From Symbiodinium natans (taxonomy: Eukaryota > Sar > Dinophyceae > Suessiales > Symbiodiniaceae), in contig CAJNDS010002057.1 in NCBI GenBank assembly GCA_905221605.1, forward strand, positions 650,296 through 714,295: a stretch of DNA of 64,000 nt, read 5' to 3'. A program made the position numbers and the translations under genes. A model generated the notes under the pieces. The model had not been told where the DNA came from. It saw nothing but the letters and a program-made list of their open reading frames with translations, and did not search any database. Shown piece after piece: positions 1-11,031 of the stretch. The first letter of the stretch is position 1. Each line of letters starts with the position of its first letter.

Positions 1-1
1 G

Positions 2-2649
2 AGCATTGCCTACACCGGTGTCAGCGAGCGCCTCTCTGGGGGACTCTTCGGCACGGGAGCCTACTTAGCCGAGGACCTCTAGGGTTTAGGGTTTAGGGTC
101 TGGGGTTTGGGGTTTGGGGTTTGGGGTTTGGGGTTTGGGGTTTACGTTTTAGGGTGAGGGTTTAGGGTTTGGGGTTTAGGGTTTAGGGTTTAGGGTTTGG
201 GGTTTAGGGTTTGGGGGTTAGGGTTTAGGGTTTAGGGGCCCGAGGATGCCGCCAAAGCCGACCAGTATGCCGTGCCTCTGGAGCCAAGCTCGTCAGAGAA
301 GATGGCCGCTGACATCCGCTCGAAGCTTGGTCATAGTTGGGTATCATTTTACATTTTCAAGGGTACTTCAACCCAATAAGGAATATAGATCCCTAAACTC
401 TAAACCCTAAACCCTAAACCTAAACTATGAACTAGGAAGCTCTTCACCGACTGCGGCCTTGGCATCCCACAGGAGCCTTGGAAGCCCCTTTTTTAGGGGG
501 GTTTTGGGCTTCCCTTATAAAGTAGCCAACCCCGAAAGAAAGGGTGCCCTTATGATACTATGGTGGCCCTAAACCCTAAACCCTAAAACACTAAACCCTA
601 AACTTCCTGGGCTACCAAGGAGGACGTCTATTTCATGCTGGTGTGCAAGGTGGTCTTGGGCTTCCCCCTCTACACACAGGATCCTTGGGGGACCCAATGA
701 ACCCCTAAAACTGGGGTTCATACATACCCTACTACCCTAAACCCTAAACCCCAAAACCCTAACCCCTAAACCCTAAACCCGCCCGCCACCCCTCTCACCT
801 CTGTTGGGTAGGCGGGCGCAGTCGAGCGCTCAGCGAGACCATGGCAGGCTCTGCTTGGGCTGCAGAGCCTGCCCACCGCACCCCTGAGGGGTCGCCAAGC
901 TTGGTCGCCAAGCACTGTCCCTAGTATATATTATTACCCTAAAATTCTCGGGGGAATCCTTTGCCTTTAAAACCCCGCCTGGAGGCCTCCGTGGACCCTC
1001 TGGACAGACTACGGCCTTCTTTGCTGGACCAGGGGCCCTTTGACGGGCTACCCGTTTCGAGCCCAGCAGCCCCTCACAGACCCCTATGAGGCCCCTGAAC
1101 TGCCAGATTCCTGGCAGGCCCCTGGCAGGCCTCTGGCAAGCTGGGACGCCTCTGCGAGGCTGGGAGGCCCCTGCTAGGAGCGCCTGGAAGGCTGGCCGCA
1201 GCCTGGCAAACTGTTCAACGTGAGCCCGAAAAAACTGGCGTGTCTGCACAGGCAATTCGCGCCTCAATTTGCTATGAGAGGGCCCTTCGGCCCAGACCGT
1301 CCCCTTCACGCAAATCTGAAGGGGTGTCCTTTGCCTTATGGCCTCAAGTGACCTGCAAGCTGTTCACGCCTGAGTTTTCTATGAGAGGGCCCTTCGGCCC
1401 AGACCGTCCCCTTCGCGCAAACCTGAAGGGGCGTCCTTTGCCCCAAGTGACCCACAACCTGCTACCTGCTCACGCCTGGTTTTCTGCGAAGGGCCCTTCG
1501 GCCCAGACCGTCCCCTTCGCGCAAACCTGAAGGGGTGTCCTTTGCCTTATGGCCCCAAGAGACCCAGAAGTCTAGTCACTAAAGGCTTGGGTTGTTGGGC
1601 TTCCTAGTCTCCTCATTTTCCAACCCATTGTACGTCTTCTAGCTAGCTTGAGGGTCCTCTGAGAATGTTCGACGTGTGAATTTTGAATGCCTGGCTTCGT
1701 TCGGGCTGGCTCCGGCTCCGTTTCACGGATTTTGAATGGCTGGCTTTGGCTGGCTCCGGTTTGGTTTCGCAGAGAGTTGTGATAGGGTGGCCTTGGGGTG
1801 GGCATGTCTTCACACTATTGCGTTCAGCTGACCCGTGCTACACCCTAAACCCTAAACCCTAAATCCTAAACCCTAAACCCTAGGATGGCGAAACCGCAAT
1901 GGCTTCACCGCCAACGGAGACGCGGCTGATACCCGGGGCCACGATCTTCGCGAACAGCCGGAAAGGCGAGCTGGTCCAGGTGGGACTCCTCTAGGTTTAG
2001 GGTTTAGGGGGTAGGGTTTAGGGTTTAGGGTTTAGGGTTTAGGGTTTAGGGTTTAGGGTTTAGGGTTTAGGGTTTAGGGTTTAGGGTTTAGGGTTTAGGG
2101 TTTAGGGTTTAGGGTTTAGGGTTTAGGGTTTAGGGTTTAGGGCTACTAGGACCAGAGCACGCCTTCCATTCCCTTGTTTTAGGGTTTAGGTTCCCTCATA
2201 AACCCCCTTTAAACCAGAATTTGGGCACCCTTCTTGTTCCTAGGTTGCTTCTGGGTCTATGGGCCTTAAACCCCTCAAATCTCTGCGTGCTTCGTGTGCA
2301 CCTTCGCTTGGCGAAGCCCAGGTGGAGCACCTGAGCCCCCCAGTGCGCTACCACGCGCTCATCGCGGAGAAGCACCGCCTGCTGAAGCGATTCAGGGAGT
2401 TCCTGGGCTCTGAAACCCCAAAGTCCCGGAGCACGTTCACTTAATCCCGAACTCCTCCCCCTCATCTCTCTCCCCCCCAAAACAGGGCCTTGGATTTTGA
2501 TGCGAAGCCGTGCCGCTCCTTCGGCCTGGAGGTCTTTTTGGCTTCCAGGATTCAGTTCAGGATTTACGTTTGCACCAAATCTGAGGTTTGTGATCTATGA
2601 TGGCAAGGGCATCCTGCCAGCCTACATTGTGGCCTATGAGCGGAAGTGA
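2..2649 (+). CDS. Poly(ADP-ribose) polymerase, C-terminal catalytic domain (7 exons, 5' end outside window)
   Basis: PARP catalytic domains transfer ADP-ribose from NAD+ to proteins. Exons read: 2-73, 245-321, 436-472, 620-679, 1884-1979, 2322-2398, 2586-2649, ending in TGA 2647-2649. All phases join (0,2,0,0,0,2). Translation shows SGGLFGTGAYLAED with the acceptor-site Tyr, then DVYFMLVCKVVLG, a DGET loop, PPVRYHALIAEK, and RFRE joined to FVIYDGKG, which supplies the expected catalytic Glu just before VIYD; the last residues are PAYIVAYERK. The family's catalytic His lies upstream of the window. The introns use GA (74, 322, 473, 680) and GT (1980, 2399) donors and AG acceptors followed by G. 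The fold resembles tankyrase/PARP-type domains; substrate and N-terminal domains are unknown. Splice sites are inferred from family alignment and phase. Confidence 0.85.
78..236 (+). repeat. Telomere-type array TTTAGGG/TTTGGGG in PARP intron 1
   Basis: Nearly the whole intron (74-244) is heptamer repeat, with a run of TTTGGGG variants at about 101-145 inside TTTAGGG. Confidence 0.95.
322..435 (+). mobile_element. Introner-like element, family H copy 1 (PARP intron)
   Basis: This 114 bp GA-AG intron is bounded by GAAGCT at both splice sites (322-327 and 436-441). Its interior starts CTTGGTCATAGTTGGG and ends CTATGAACTAG. The same two ends recur at 17813-17912. A short CCCTAAA block lies near its 3' end. 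Confidence 0.65.
473..619 (+). mobile_element. Introner-like element, family A copy 1 (PARP intron)
   Basis: This 147 bp GA-AG intron has GAG at both splice sites. The 5' end CTTGGAAGCCCC and 3' end TTCCTGGGCTACCAAG form an imperfect terminal inverted repeat shared by seven other copies in the window. The middle carries the family signature (CCCTTATAAAGTAGCCAACC, then AAAGGGTGCCCTTATGAT) and a CCCTAAA block at 563-602. Confidence 0.75.
680..1883 (+). other. Long PARP intron (GA-AG), 1.2 kb
   Basis: Both splice sites sit in AGGAT. The interior holds CCCTAAA blocks (732-780, 1842-1882) and three spaced copies of a motif around GAGGGCCCTTCGGCCCAGAC (1276, 1383 and, with a variant start, 1488) followed by CGTCCCCTTC and a tail ending CCTTTGCC. 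It looks like a diverged tandem repeat of about 105 bp. No convincing exon was seen between 700 and 1880. Confidence 0.55.
1993..2142 (+). repeat. Telomere-type array (TTTAGGG)n
   Basis: About 20 nearly perfect heptamers at the start of PARP intron 1980-2321. Confidence 0.97.
2143..2258 (+). mobile_element. Introner-like element, family C copy 1
   Basis: Starts CTACTAGGACCAGAGCACGC and ends TCCTAGGTTGCTTCTGGGTC. The ends are an imperfect inverted repeat, and the centre has TTCCCTCATAAACCCCCTTT. It is nested inside a PARP intron, directly after a telomere array. Related copies lie at 11032, 21039, 26282 and 48520. Confidence 0.6.
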
Positions 2650-3800
2650 GCTCCCAAGCAGCTGCACCCCGGGCCTTGCATAGGTTTTAGGGCCAGGGTG
2701 TGCTAGGCTAAGGGCTCAAATGTCTCAGAGGTCACGGTTTGCATTTGGGCAGTTCTCTAAATCAGGGCCCCAGTGGGGTGGGCTCCTTCTTTTATCAGGT
2801 GCCGTATGAAATGAAGGGAATCAGAAATCAGAAAGGGACTCAATTTAGAGAACTACCCGTTTAGGTCTGGAGATGTTGCCCAGGTTGGGAAATGCTCGCA
2901 ATCCCGTTGCAAGCAGGGACGTTGACTGCCCTGATTTAACAATTAAGATATTTTGTGAGTGAGTCCAGAGGCACCGAATTCGTAGTTCTGTAAAGTGTCC
3001 ATTCGTGCTCTCGGATTCGATTTTAATCTGCATGTTGGTCTTGCCACGCTGCACATGTCAGATGCGGGCTTGTATACCTCTGGAGCGCTCAAACCTGATG
3101 CAAAAATGGACAAATGAACCCCAAAAGTGATCAGGGGTTATGTACTGGGTTTAGGGTTTCCAAACCCCCCAAACCCCAAACCCCCAGAAAAAAACTCACC
3201 GAGAAAACAGCAGAACGCTAAACTATCCTCAGTTTTCCTTAGTAGGAATCAAAAAGTTTGATCTCATTTTTCCTTGGTTATTGGAGAAGTCCCGAAGCCG
3301 TCAGCCCTAAACCTCAAACCCTTAACCCTAAACCCTCTAAGGGTATGAGCCCATGGAGTGAATAGCAGCATCCCCTTCGTCATTTTCGTTTGTCCTCATC
3401 CACTTGGTGACTCGCTTTTTCTAGAGTTGTGGTAAACTGCAAGGGCCTTTGGGTTTTGGGTCGGGTTTAGGGTTTAGAGTTTTAGGATTTAGGTTTTAGG
3501 GTTTAAAGGCTTTAGTGATTTAGGTATTTAGGGCTTTGGGTTTGCTATCTTCATCCAGGACCTGCTTCGAAAGCGTGAGAGTGCCAGCTGACTTGGCTGC
3601 GCTGGCTGTCAGCACTCACGGGGTTTGGGGCGTAGGGGTTTAGGGTTTAGGGTTTAGGGTTTAGGGTTTAGGGTTTAGGGTTTAGGCTTGCCTTGACGTA
3701 ATATAGGGGTCGGACTAAGTACTAATGGTATTCCCTGATGGCCCCAGTAGAATTATACTATAAGAACCCCAAAAAGCTCTTTATTAAGGTCCTATAGTGT
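2650..3800. other. Intergenic/intronic stretch after the PARP stop, no gene seen
   Basis: Contains short CCCTAAA/TTTAGGG blocks (3308-3340, 3462-3545, 3625-3686) in ordinary sequence. No family-recognisable exon was found on either strand. Confidence 0.5.
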
Positions 3801-4025
3801 TTGTTAAAGACATCCGAGAAAGGTCCAAGGAGCAAGACGTAGAGCAAAAGCAGCATCAGATGCCAGTGCCTCACAGGGTGGGAAGAGATGCCCAAAGAAG
3901 CGACTTTTTTTCCGAAGCGATTCTTGTCCCAGACTTTGGCGCTTTAGACTGTAAACCCTAAACCCTAAACCAAAACTCTAAACCCTAAACCCTAGACCCT
4001 AGACCCTAAACCCTAAACCCCAACA

Positions 4026-4353
4026 GTCGGTTTATGGTCGGAGGGGCGTAGGCTGCGCAACATGATCCATTTGACCCAGGGGCTCACGAGTTTCTAGGGT
4101 TCAGGTGACCCTAAACCCTTACACCCCTTTATATAACCCTCAAACCAGTTCACGCTTTCACCCTTAAACCCTTAAAACCTTGAACCCTTTAAGTCCTTGA
4201 AACCCTTAAACCCTTCAAACCATTAAAACCTTAAAACCCTTCAACCCAGACATAATACAGCTGCTGGTCCGAAGCGTGAGCGGCATGGCAACTCTTTTCA
4301 TTGTTTGCAAGACCAATGCCGAGTTCCTAGGATCTAATCCGCATGAAGCCAGA
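4026..4353 (+). CDS. Unassigned exon candidates (two)
   Basis: Two short open stretches that look coding: about 4026-4079 (GLWSEGRRLRNMIHLTQ) and about 4250-4353, reading IIQLLVRSVSGMATLFIVCK then TNAEFLGSNPHEAR. The second follows CCCTTAAA-type repeats and is followed by a TTTAGGG array, the usual setting of exons here. No family was recognised and the boundaries are approximate. Confidence 0.35.
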
Positions 4354-4751
4354 TGGGGTTTAGGGTTTAGGGTTTAGGGTTTAGGGTTTAGGGTTTAGGG
4401 TTTAGGGTTTAGGGTTTAGGGTTTCAGGTTTAGGCCAGGGGTACCTTACTGAGGTCCTCAGTATAAGGGAGCCCTACCCACTTATGGGTCTGATTTGGGG
4501 GTCCCTTATTTTCGTAAACCCTTAAATCAGCAAGATACCAAGATGCCATACTAATTATCTTCCCTTATGGTCCCTAATACAAGTACACGATTCGAACCCT
4601 CAAAGCCCTTTTTCAAGTATTAAGGCCCCCATATGACCTCTTCTATTCCTACTTACTCGATCGTATACGATGAAGACCAAAGATCGAAGCAAGTGATACA
4701 TGTCGACGCATCCCAGCCGCCAGTCGCGCACTAGCATCCGTCCAGGAGATG

Positions 4752-4827
4752 CGGACAACCCTAGCCCTAAACCCTAAACCCTAAACCCTAAACCCTAAAC
4801 CCTAAACCCTAAACCCTAAACTCTAAA
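4752..4827 (+). repeat. Telomere-type array (CCCTAAA)n
   Basis: About ten heptamers, nearly perfect. Confidence 0.95.
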
Positions 4828-6045
4828 CCGAGCCCAACAATTCCTCAACCACCGACCACAAGTCTAAGGTTGGAACCCTTGGGCCCTTTTTGCCCTTGTT
4901 TATAAGGATCCGAAGCATGGGCCCTTATTATTCGCATGTTTTCTGGGAGTTGAGCAATATAGACCCCCAAATAGCAGGCGTCCCTTACAATAAGGATCCC
5001 ACTAAGGTACTCCCCCCCCATACAAGGGTTATGTAACAAGTGGCCCAACTTAAGGGCCCAAGACCCTAAGCCATGCGCAAGCCATGCTATGCCGTGCTCC
5101 CCTTGGGCGTCCCTTGGCCTGGAGTCGGGTTTAGGGTTTTGGGTTTAGGGTTTAGGGTTTACTAGGCTCTAGGAGTGCCCGCTGCTTGTGCTGCTTGGGG
5201 TTAGTGGCCCGGAGAATTTCAGGGACGGCTTCAGCCCCACAACTAAATCTAGTATTGTTAGGGCCAGGGTTCAGAGTTCAGGGTTTAGGGTTTAGGGTTT
5301 AAGGTCTAGGGTTTAGGGTTTAGGGTTTAGGGCCAGGGTTTGAGGGCTTAGGGTTTAGGACATCTAGTCAGGATTTAGGGTTTTAAGGATTTGAGGGTTC
5401 CGTGTTTTGGCTCAGGGTTTTGCTGTTGAGGACTTAAAGGCTCAGTAAGCATTGTACAGAATCCGAGAGGTGGAAAGTGCATAGCATGGCACAGCATGGG
5501 TAACATAATTCGGGCAGTAGGCGCGTAAACCTTAGACTGCTCATAAGCAAAGCCCTCAACACATCGAAGCTCCCAAAAACAAACAGATCAGGACAAGTCC
5601 ATGAAGCTTCTGAGTCATCTAAGCAATGAACCCTGATCCCTGAACTCCGCGCACTGAACCCGGAACTCTGTGCCCTCAAAGCCTGAACTCCACACACTGA
5701 ATCCTGATGCCCTGAAGGCCTGAACTCCAAACCCTCAACCACTAACCCCTAAACCCTAAACCCTAAACCCTAAACCCTAAACCCTAAACCCTAAACCCTA
5801 AACCCATCCTCAACCTTAAGAGCCCTGTTCTCGCCTCGGTTTGAGGTCCTAGTTCTGGGCTTTGGAGTACTATATGTTGATACTTGTTTTTTTGTTTTGG
5901 GTTCCTATTCTAGCTACTTATACCTAAAAAGGTTTATTGTTTGGGGTTTGGGGTTTAGGGTTTAGGGTTTAGGGTTTAAGGTTTAGGGTTTAGGGTTTAG
6001 GTTTTTTTTCCATGGTCCTCCAAGGTCCTAATTCTGGGCCTCCAG

Positions 6046-6110
6046 CTGCTGACCACGGCTTTCGTGCAGCCCAGTGGCCAGAGGACGGCCCTTGAGAAGA
6101 ATGCTTGCGG
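6046..6110 (+). CDS. Unassigned exon candidate
   Basis: Opens after CTCCAG and reads LLTTAFVQPSGQRTALEKNA without stops, then runs into TTTAGGG repeats. No family recognised. Confidence 0.35.
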
Positions 6111-6520
6111 GTTTCGGGTTTCGGGTTTAGGGTTTAGGGTTTAGGGCTTCAGTGTTCAGGGTTTAGGGTCTGAGTTTCCGAGTTTATGGTTTATGGTTTT
6201 TGGGTAGGGTTTAAGTTTTTAGGATTGCCGGTCTAGAAGGAGACCCACTATGTATACTACAGTGACTATAAATTGGGGTTTAGGGTCTAGGATTTAGGGT
6301 TTAGGGTTTACCTAGGTTAGAGGTCCATTGACGATAGTTAGAAAAGTGGAGGAGGGAGGGCTGCTTGTTGGGAAACCCTAAATCCTGAAGCCTGAACCCC
6401 AATTCCTACGTCCAGAAACCCTAAACCCTAAATCCTAAACCCTATTCCTAAACCCTAAACCCTAAACCCTAAACCCTAAACCCTAAACCCTAAACCCTAA
6501 ACAAACAACACTTGGGTGTA

Positions 6521-6570
6521 GGGCGACGACTGCCAAGCTTTCGCCTCGTGGGTTTGCGCATGCGGGCATC
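6521..6570 (+). CDS. Unassigned exon candidate
   Basis: Lies between a CCCTAAA block (6410-6502) and TTTAGGG repeats. One frame reads GDDCQAFASWVCACGH; a second frame is also open, so the reading frame is not certain. Confidence 0.3.
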
Positions 6571-6854
6571 TAGGATCTTTTCCAAGGGGGTTTAGGGTTA
6601 GGGATTAGGGTTTAGGGTTTAGGGCTTAGGGTTTAGGGCTTCTAGGAATTCATTGTGGACTTGTGTCTGTTTTTTGGTGCTTCTAGCATTTTCGAGCTTA
6701 ATTTTCGAGTTTGATTTGTTTTTCGGGTTGGGGGTGCTTTGGGCGTTCAGTGCAAACCCTAAACCCGAAACCCTAAACCCCAAACCCCAATCGCTAAACC
6801 CCAAACCCCCAAACCCCCAAACCCTAAACCCTAAACCCTAAGCCCTGTGCCCAG

Positions 6855-6918
6855 CAAATTGAGAGGAGAAGACCTGGACGTGTGCTTCGACGCAGCCAGG
6901 GACAGCCTTCTGAGCTTA
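6855..6918 (+). CDS. Unassigned exon candidate
   Basis: Follows CCCAG after a CCCTAAA block. The open frame reads KLRGEDLDVCFDAARDSLLS, amphipathic and soluble in character. No family recognised. Confidence 0.45.
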
Positions 6919-7012
6919 CGGCTTGGGGTTGCAGGATTCGGGCTTTCTGACTTGGGATTTAGGGTCTTGGCGTTTGGGGTTTTGGGTTTGGAGTGTTTGT
7001 TTTAGAGTTTCG

Positions 7013-7258
7013 TTTTTTTTTTTTTTTTTTTTTTGGGGGGGGGGGTTGCTTAAATGTATTATTGTTCTTATTCGATTTTCTTGCGGGGGAGGGGGGAGCG
7101 GGGGTGGTTGTTTTGAATTTTGGATGTTTGGGTTTTTTGTTTGAGCGTGAGGTTGAGATGCTAGAGGCTTGGGGACCGAATGAATACGCTGCTACTCCAG
7201 GCGCTACTAGTTGCTCAAGAACCCCGCGCCCCCCCCCCCCCCAAAAAAAAAAAAAAAA
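7013..7258. repeat. Inverted pair of composite homopolymers T22G11 / C14A16
   Basis: T-run 7013-7034 followed by G-run 7035-7045. Then 183 bp later a C-run 7229-7242 is followed by an A-run 7243-7258. The two are reverse complements and could pair as a long hairpin. Confidence 0.9.
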
Positions 7259-7401
7259 TAATAAGAGAAGAATTGAAAAGACAAATAAAGAAATAGATAT
7301 ATATATATATATATACATATATGTACATATGTACATAATGTCAAAGTATTCTTCCTTACAAGGGCAATCAAGGGATCAAACTCTTCATTAAGCAACTAGC
7401 A
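7203..7401 (+). mobile_element. Introner-like element, family I copy 1
   Basis: Ends GCTACTAGTTGCTCAAGAA and TTCATTAAGCAACTAGCAG are inverted repeats. The C14A16 tract and an (AT)n stretch lie inside. A second copy with the same ends is at 22501-22657. Confidence 0.55.
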
Positions 7402-7444
7402 GTGAAGTTATCAGCGGCGCTGGTCCCATGTGGGGGGTAGAGCT

Positions 7445-7840
7445 TTGCATCGCGAAGGCGAGGAGGACCTGCCGGATACCGTAGAGCTGGACTCCGACGA
7501 GGACGCTCTCGGCTTCTAGGGTTCAGGGTTTAGGGTTTAGGATTTAGGGTTTAGGGTTTAGGGTTTAGGGTTTAGGGCTTTCGGAGTTGCAGGGCTCATG
7601 GGCTACGGGGCTGCAGGGTTTAGGTGCTTCTAGCAGCCTCGGGTCGTTATGAGCCTCCGAACCTTTCCTGGATCCTCGGACCTACGATTTATGATCCCCA
7701 GCCTCCATAGGAAGGTGCCCAGGCACCGACCGGCAAAAATGTGAGCGTAAACCCTAAACCCCTTTCCCTTGCAGGAGGGGGAAGTCCTCTACTTCGGCGG
7801 CGTCTCGCAGGAGCGCGAGGAGCCGGAGGCGCCGCGCTAG
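7445..7840 (+). CDS. Two exons of an unassigned acidic protein, possible stop TAG 7838-7840
   Basis: First exon about 7445-7517 reads LHREGEEDLPDTVELDSDED. The second starts at 7775 after CCTTGCAG and reads EGEVLYFGGVSQEREEPEAP followed by an Arg codon and TAG. Both are Glu/Asp rich and GC rich compared with the flanks. The TAG may be a real stop or part of an AG-type junction, because TTTAGGG repeats begin immediately. No family recognised. Confidence 0.5.
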
Positions 7841-7970
7841 GGTTTAGGGTTTAGGGTTTAGGGTTTAGGGTTTAGGGTTTAGGGTTTCGGGTTTGGGGTT
7901 TGGGGTTTGGGGTTTAGGGTTTAGGGTTTAGGGTTAATTAGGGTATTTAGGGTTTAGGGTTTGGGGTACA
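7838..7970 (+). repeat. Telomere-type array TTTAGGG with TTTGGGG variants
   Basis: Starts directly at the end of the preceding exon candidate. Confidence 0.95.
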
Positions 7971-8675
7971 GGTTTGTTCGGGTTGCTCGGGATATTGCAA
8001 GGGTCAGAGTTCATATAGAGTTTGGGGTTGCAGGGATGTTAAGATTCCTAGCATGGCCATGGGCTTTCTAGGGTGTACAGGGGCTAGAGGGTCATGGAAT
8101 TCATAGGGCTCACAGGGTTTAGAGTGCTTGTTTACAGGCTGTGTTCAGTTTTTGGCAGGGATTTGGGGTTTTCGGGTTGGGCTTTAGGGTTTAGAGTTTA
8201 AGCTTTATTGTTTCAGCTACGTACGGTATTCATAGTGTAGGGTTAGCGGTGTGCCCAGACTGGAGTAATCTGTCTACCCTGACGAAGGCGAAATAGAGCC
8301 GACAGAATTTTGGGCAATTTTGAGCTCCAGGATTTATCTACGGCTTTGTCAGAGGGTTCCCCAATCCTCCACCAAAGGGACTTCAACAAGTTCCCGACTA
8401 TGCTTGGGGCGGTGCCTTTTGGTGTTGACGAGTGGGGGTTTGGGGGGGTTGAGGGTTTAGGGTTGAGGGTTTAGGGTTGAGGGTTTAGGGTTGAGGGTTG
8501 AGCACAGGGCTGAGGCTGGCTGCCTCAAACAGCTTGAAGCCCCTCTGGCAATATCTTCATAATTCAGGACCCTAAGCAACTGCAAATTTGTTGTCCTCAT
8601 AGAGGCTCCTGAAGCAACTTTATGCTACAGGAGCCTAGGCAACTGCAAAATAGTATTCACTACATAAGCACAATA

Positions 8676-8726
8676 TCATTTGCTCCCTCTCTCTCTCTCT
8701 TTTTCCTCTCTCTCTCTCTCTCTCTG
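8676..8726 (+). repeat. CT-rich microsatellite
   Basis: Two (CT)n runs separated by TTTTTCC. Confidence 0.9.
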
Positions 8727-8761
8727 ATTAAACTACAATCGCCGCGCGCGTTTCGAGCAAC

Positions 8762-8861
8762 ATGAGTTGCCCCCGAATCCCAGACTTAAAGCTAAATCGC
8801 ATCACGCAGGAAACCGAGGCCATGCAGATTGCCAGCAGGATCAACCAGGCAGGAAGCACGG
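8762..8861 (+). CDS. Unassigned exon candidate, possible first coding exon
   Basis: Begins with ATG 8762 and reads MSCPRIPDLKLNRITQETEA, then MQIASRINQAGST, before a GT-type donor (GGTTTATGG). A CT-rich tract lies just upstream. No family recognised. Confidence 0.45.
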
Positions 8862-9196
8862 GTTTATGGTCCATAAAGCAGCCAGAATCCTTCTGGTTTA
8901 GGGTTTAGTTTAGGGTTCAGGACTTAGTCCTAAATCCTTCAATCCTGACCAACCCCGTATAGTTGGTATGGGTTGGGGCTTTGGGTCACCTCACCAACCT
9001 CCCAACGTGTACCCCATGCCACATCACACGACTACAATCGGATCCCTGTCTTGGGGGTTCTGGTGGCCAAATAGTCCATACATACTGAAACTTCATCCGA
9101 GACCTCCTTAAGCGCTCCAAATCCTAAACCCAACACCCTATAGCCTAAACCCTAAACTCTAAACCCTAAACCCGAAACCCCAATCCTATCTTGTAG

Positions 9197-9285
9197 ATCT
9201 CGGGGGATGCTCGGGTCAGCGAAGCCTCCCTCGATTGTGCTCCCCAACGCCAGCGGCGGCTTCTTGCATGGTGTAATCCATCCTA
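9197..9285 (+). CDS. Unassigned exon candidate
   Basis: Opens after CTTGTAG and reads ISGDARVSEASLDCAPQRQR, then RLLAWCNPSYHG, ending at TTTAGGG repeats. It is preceded by CCCTAAA-type repeats. No family recognised. Confidence 0.4.
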
Positions 9286-10125
9286 CCACGGCTTAGGGTT
9301 TAGGGTTTAGGGTTTAGGGTTTGCACCTTTGGCAAGGCCTTGGCGATGCGGCGCTTGCCGCTTTCACGCCTTCAGCCTCGCCCTCAGCGCCCACGGCAGA
9401 CTCGAAGCCCTAAACCCGAAACCCTAAGCCCTAAACCCTAAGCCCTAGACCCTAAACCCTGTCAACGCTAAACCGTATAGACCCTTGAAACCCTGAACCC
9501 AGAAGCTTCTTTAGGGTTCGTGGCTCATTTCTTTTTTTGTTTCTTCTGGGGGGCGGGGGGGGGCTTCCGGAGTTCAGGGCTTGGGGGCCTAATAAGCACC
9601 AACAGTCTAAAGCCCCAAGCCAGAAATGAAAAAAATGTCCTTGAACCCTAAACCTCCAACCCTAAACCCCTAAACCCCTGAACCTTGAACCCTGAAGCTC
9701 CGCAGAAAAGACGAAGGCGCCAGGGGTGTTTTGGCAATTAGATTTTTCAGGTCCTTTTGTTGTTCTGGCATGATATGGTGTTGCTGAAGGGAGCTTAGGA
9801 TTTCGAGGTGAAAGATTTCAGGGATTCGGGGTTGAGTGCTTTGTGGGTTTAAGTTGGTCTGTAAGCTTTTGTTTGGGAGGGAGGGTAGGGTGCTTGACCT
9901 CAACAGGATTCTTCGGGTCGGAGGGAGGGGAGTTAGGGCCTTCGCCAAATCTTTTACGGCGCTGCACTAGTTCTGTGAAGCGCCGTGCTTGTGTAAGCCT
10001 CTCGATTCCAGGGTCTGGTCACGTCGAAATATGGGCCCCCAAACCCTTTTACCTACCCTAAGGTCCATAAATGCTAAACCCGACACCCTACAAGGACCAC
10101 CCTAAACCCTAAGCCCTAAACCCCG

Positions 10126-10197
10126 CGCAAAGACTGCAAGCTACAGGGGGGCCCCTGCCGCGCCTGTGGAAACAGCATGGTCCGATGCCCAGCCTAA
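10126..10197 (+). CDS. Unassigned Cys-rich exon candidate, stop TAA 10195-10197
   Basis: Reads RKDCKLQGGPCRACGNSMVR, then CPA and TAA. The four Cys could be a small metal-binding tail, but this is only a pattern. It follows a CCCTAAA block and precedes TTTAGGG repeats. Confidence 0.35.
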   Translation, partial: RKDCKLQGGPCRACGNSMVRCPA

Positions 10198-10688
10198 CCT
10201 GCCGTTTGGGGCAAGTTCAAGTTGAGGGTTTAGGGTTTAGGGTTTGGAGTTTGGGGTTTGGGGTTTAGGGTTTGCAAAAAAGGTGTACAGGGGGTAATTT
10301 GTGAGGTCTGGGTCGTGTTTTGGGGCTTACCGTTTGGGCACGTCGGCGATTTTCGGATTCCTGCTTGTAAATCAGCATGTGGGATTTAGGGTATTACCGC
10401 TAGTTTCGGGTAAGGCCCGCAGCATTGCTGAACCATCTCTCGAAACTAAAGTACCTGGGTGTATGCTGTACATACCAGCGCCCCTGCAGTACAGTAGGTA
10501 CCCTTGTTTAGGGAACCTGCCTAAACCCTCAACACTAACCGAGCGAACCCTGAAGGGCTTGCGATGAACCTGTTAGTTGTGAGGAGCAGACCTTGGGGAC
10601 CAAAACCCTAAACCCTAAACCCTAAACTGTGGCCCAAATTGAGCGCTAAATGTGGGTCATTACCCGAAACTATCATGATTCCGACTAA

Positions 10689-10826
10689 CTTAGCAGCCCA
10701 GCAGTGCCCTTTTCTCACTGTTCTTGATTCAAGGCTCCCTTGTAAAGCAACCAATGCAACAAAAGGTACCCTTAGTACACAAAAGGTACCCTTAGTACAC
10801 TATGGTTGCTGGGCTACCAATTTAAG
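10689..10826 (+). mobile_element. Introner-like element, family A copy 2
   Basis: CTTAGCAGCCCAG at the 5' end and TTGCTGGGCTACCAA at the 3' end. It contains an internal direct duplication of about 19 bp built on AAAAGGTACCCTTAGTACAC (10763-10800). Confidence 0.65.
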
Positions 10827-11031
10827 GTATCTGAACCAGGACTTCCAAAATAGATCCCCACATCCCCTAATATTATAAGGACCCCAATAAGGCACCCCTA
10901 AGAATCGTAAACCCCCATGCGAACCAAAAACTTTTTTTAAAGCTCATTTGGTCCCCAAGAAGAAGGGTTGCTGAAGTTTGTTGGCGCGCAGTCTGCAAAA
11001 GGTGTGTGAGGATTGTTTAAGGCTTAGAGGG

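Noticed and set aside
2480-2545. Possible exon reading LDFDAKPCRSFGLEV in the last PARP intron
   Set aside because: Joining 2398 directly to 2586 gives the unbroken family sequence FRE-FVIYDG; inserting this stretch breaks it.
6959-7395. Four overlapping frames on both strands with poly-Phe, poly-Pro or poly-Lys
   Set aside because: Produced by the TnGn and CnAn tracts and the AT microsatellite.
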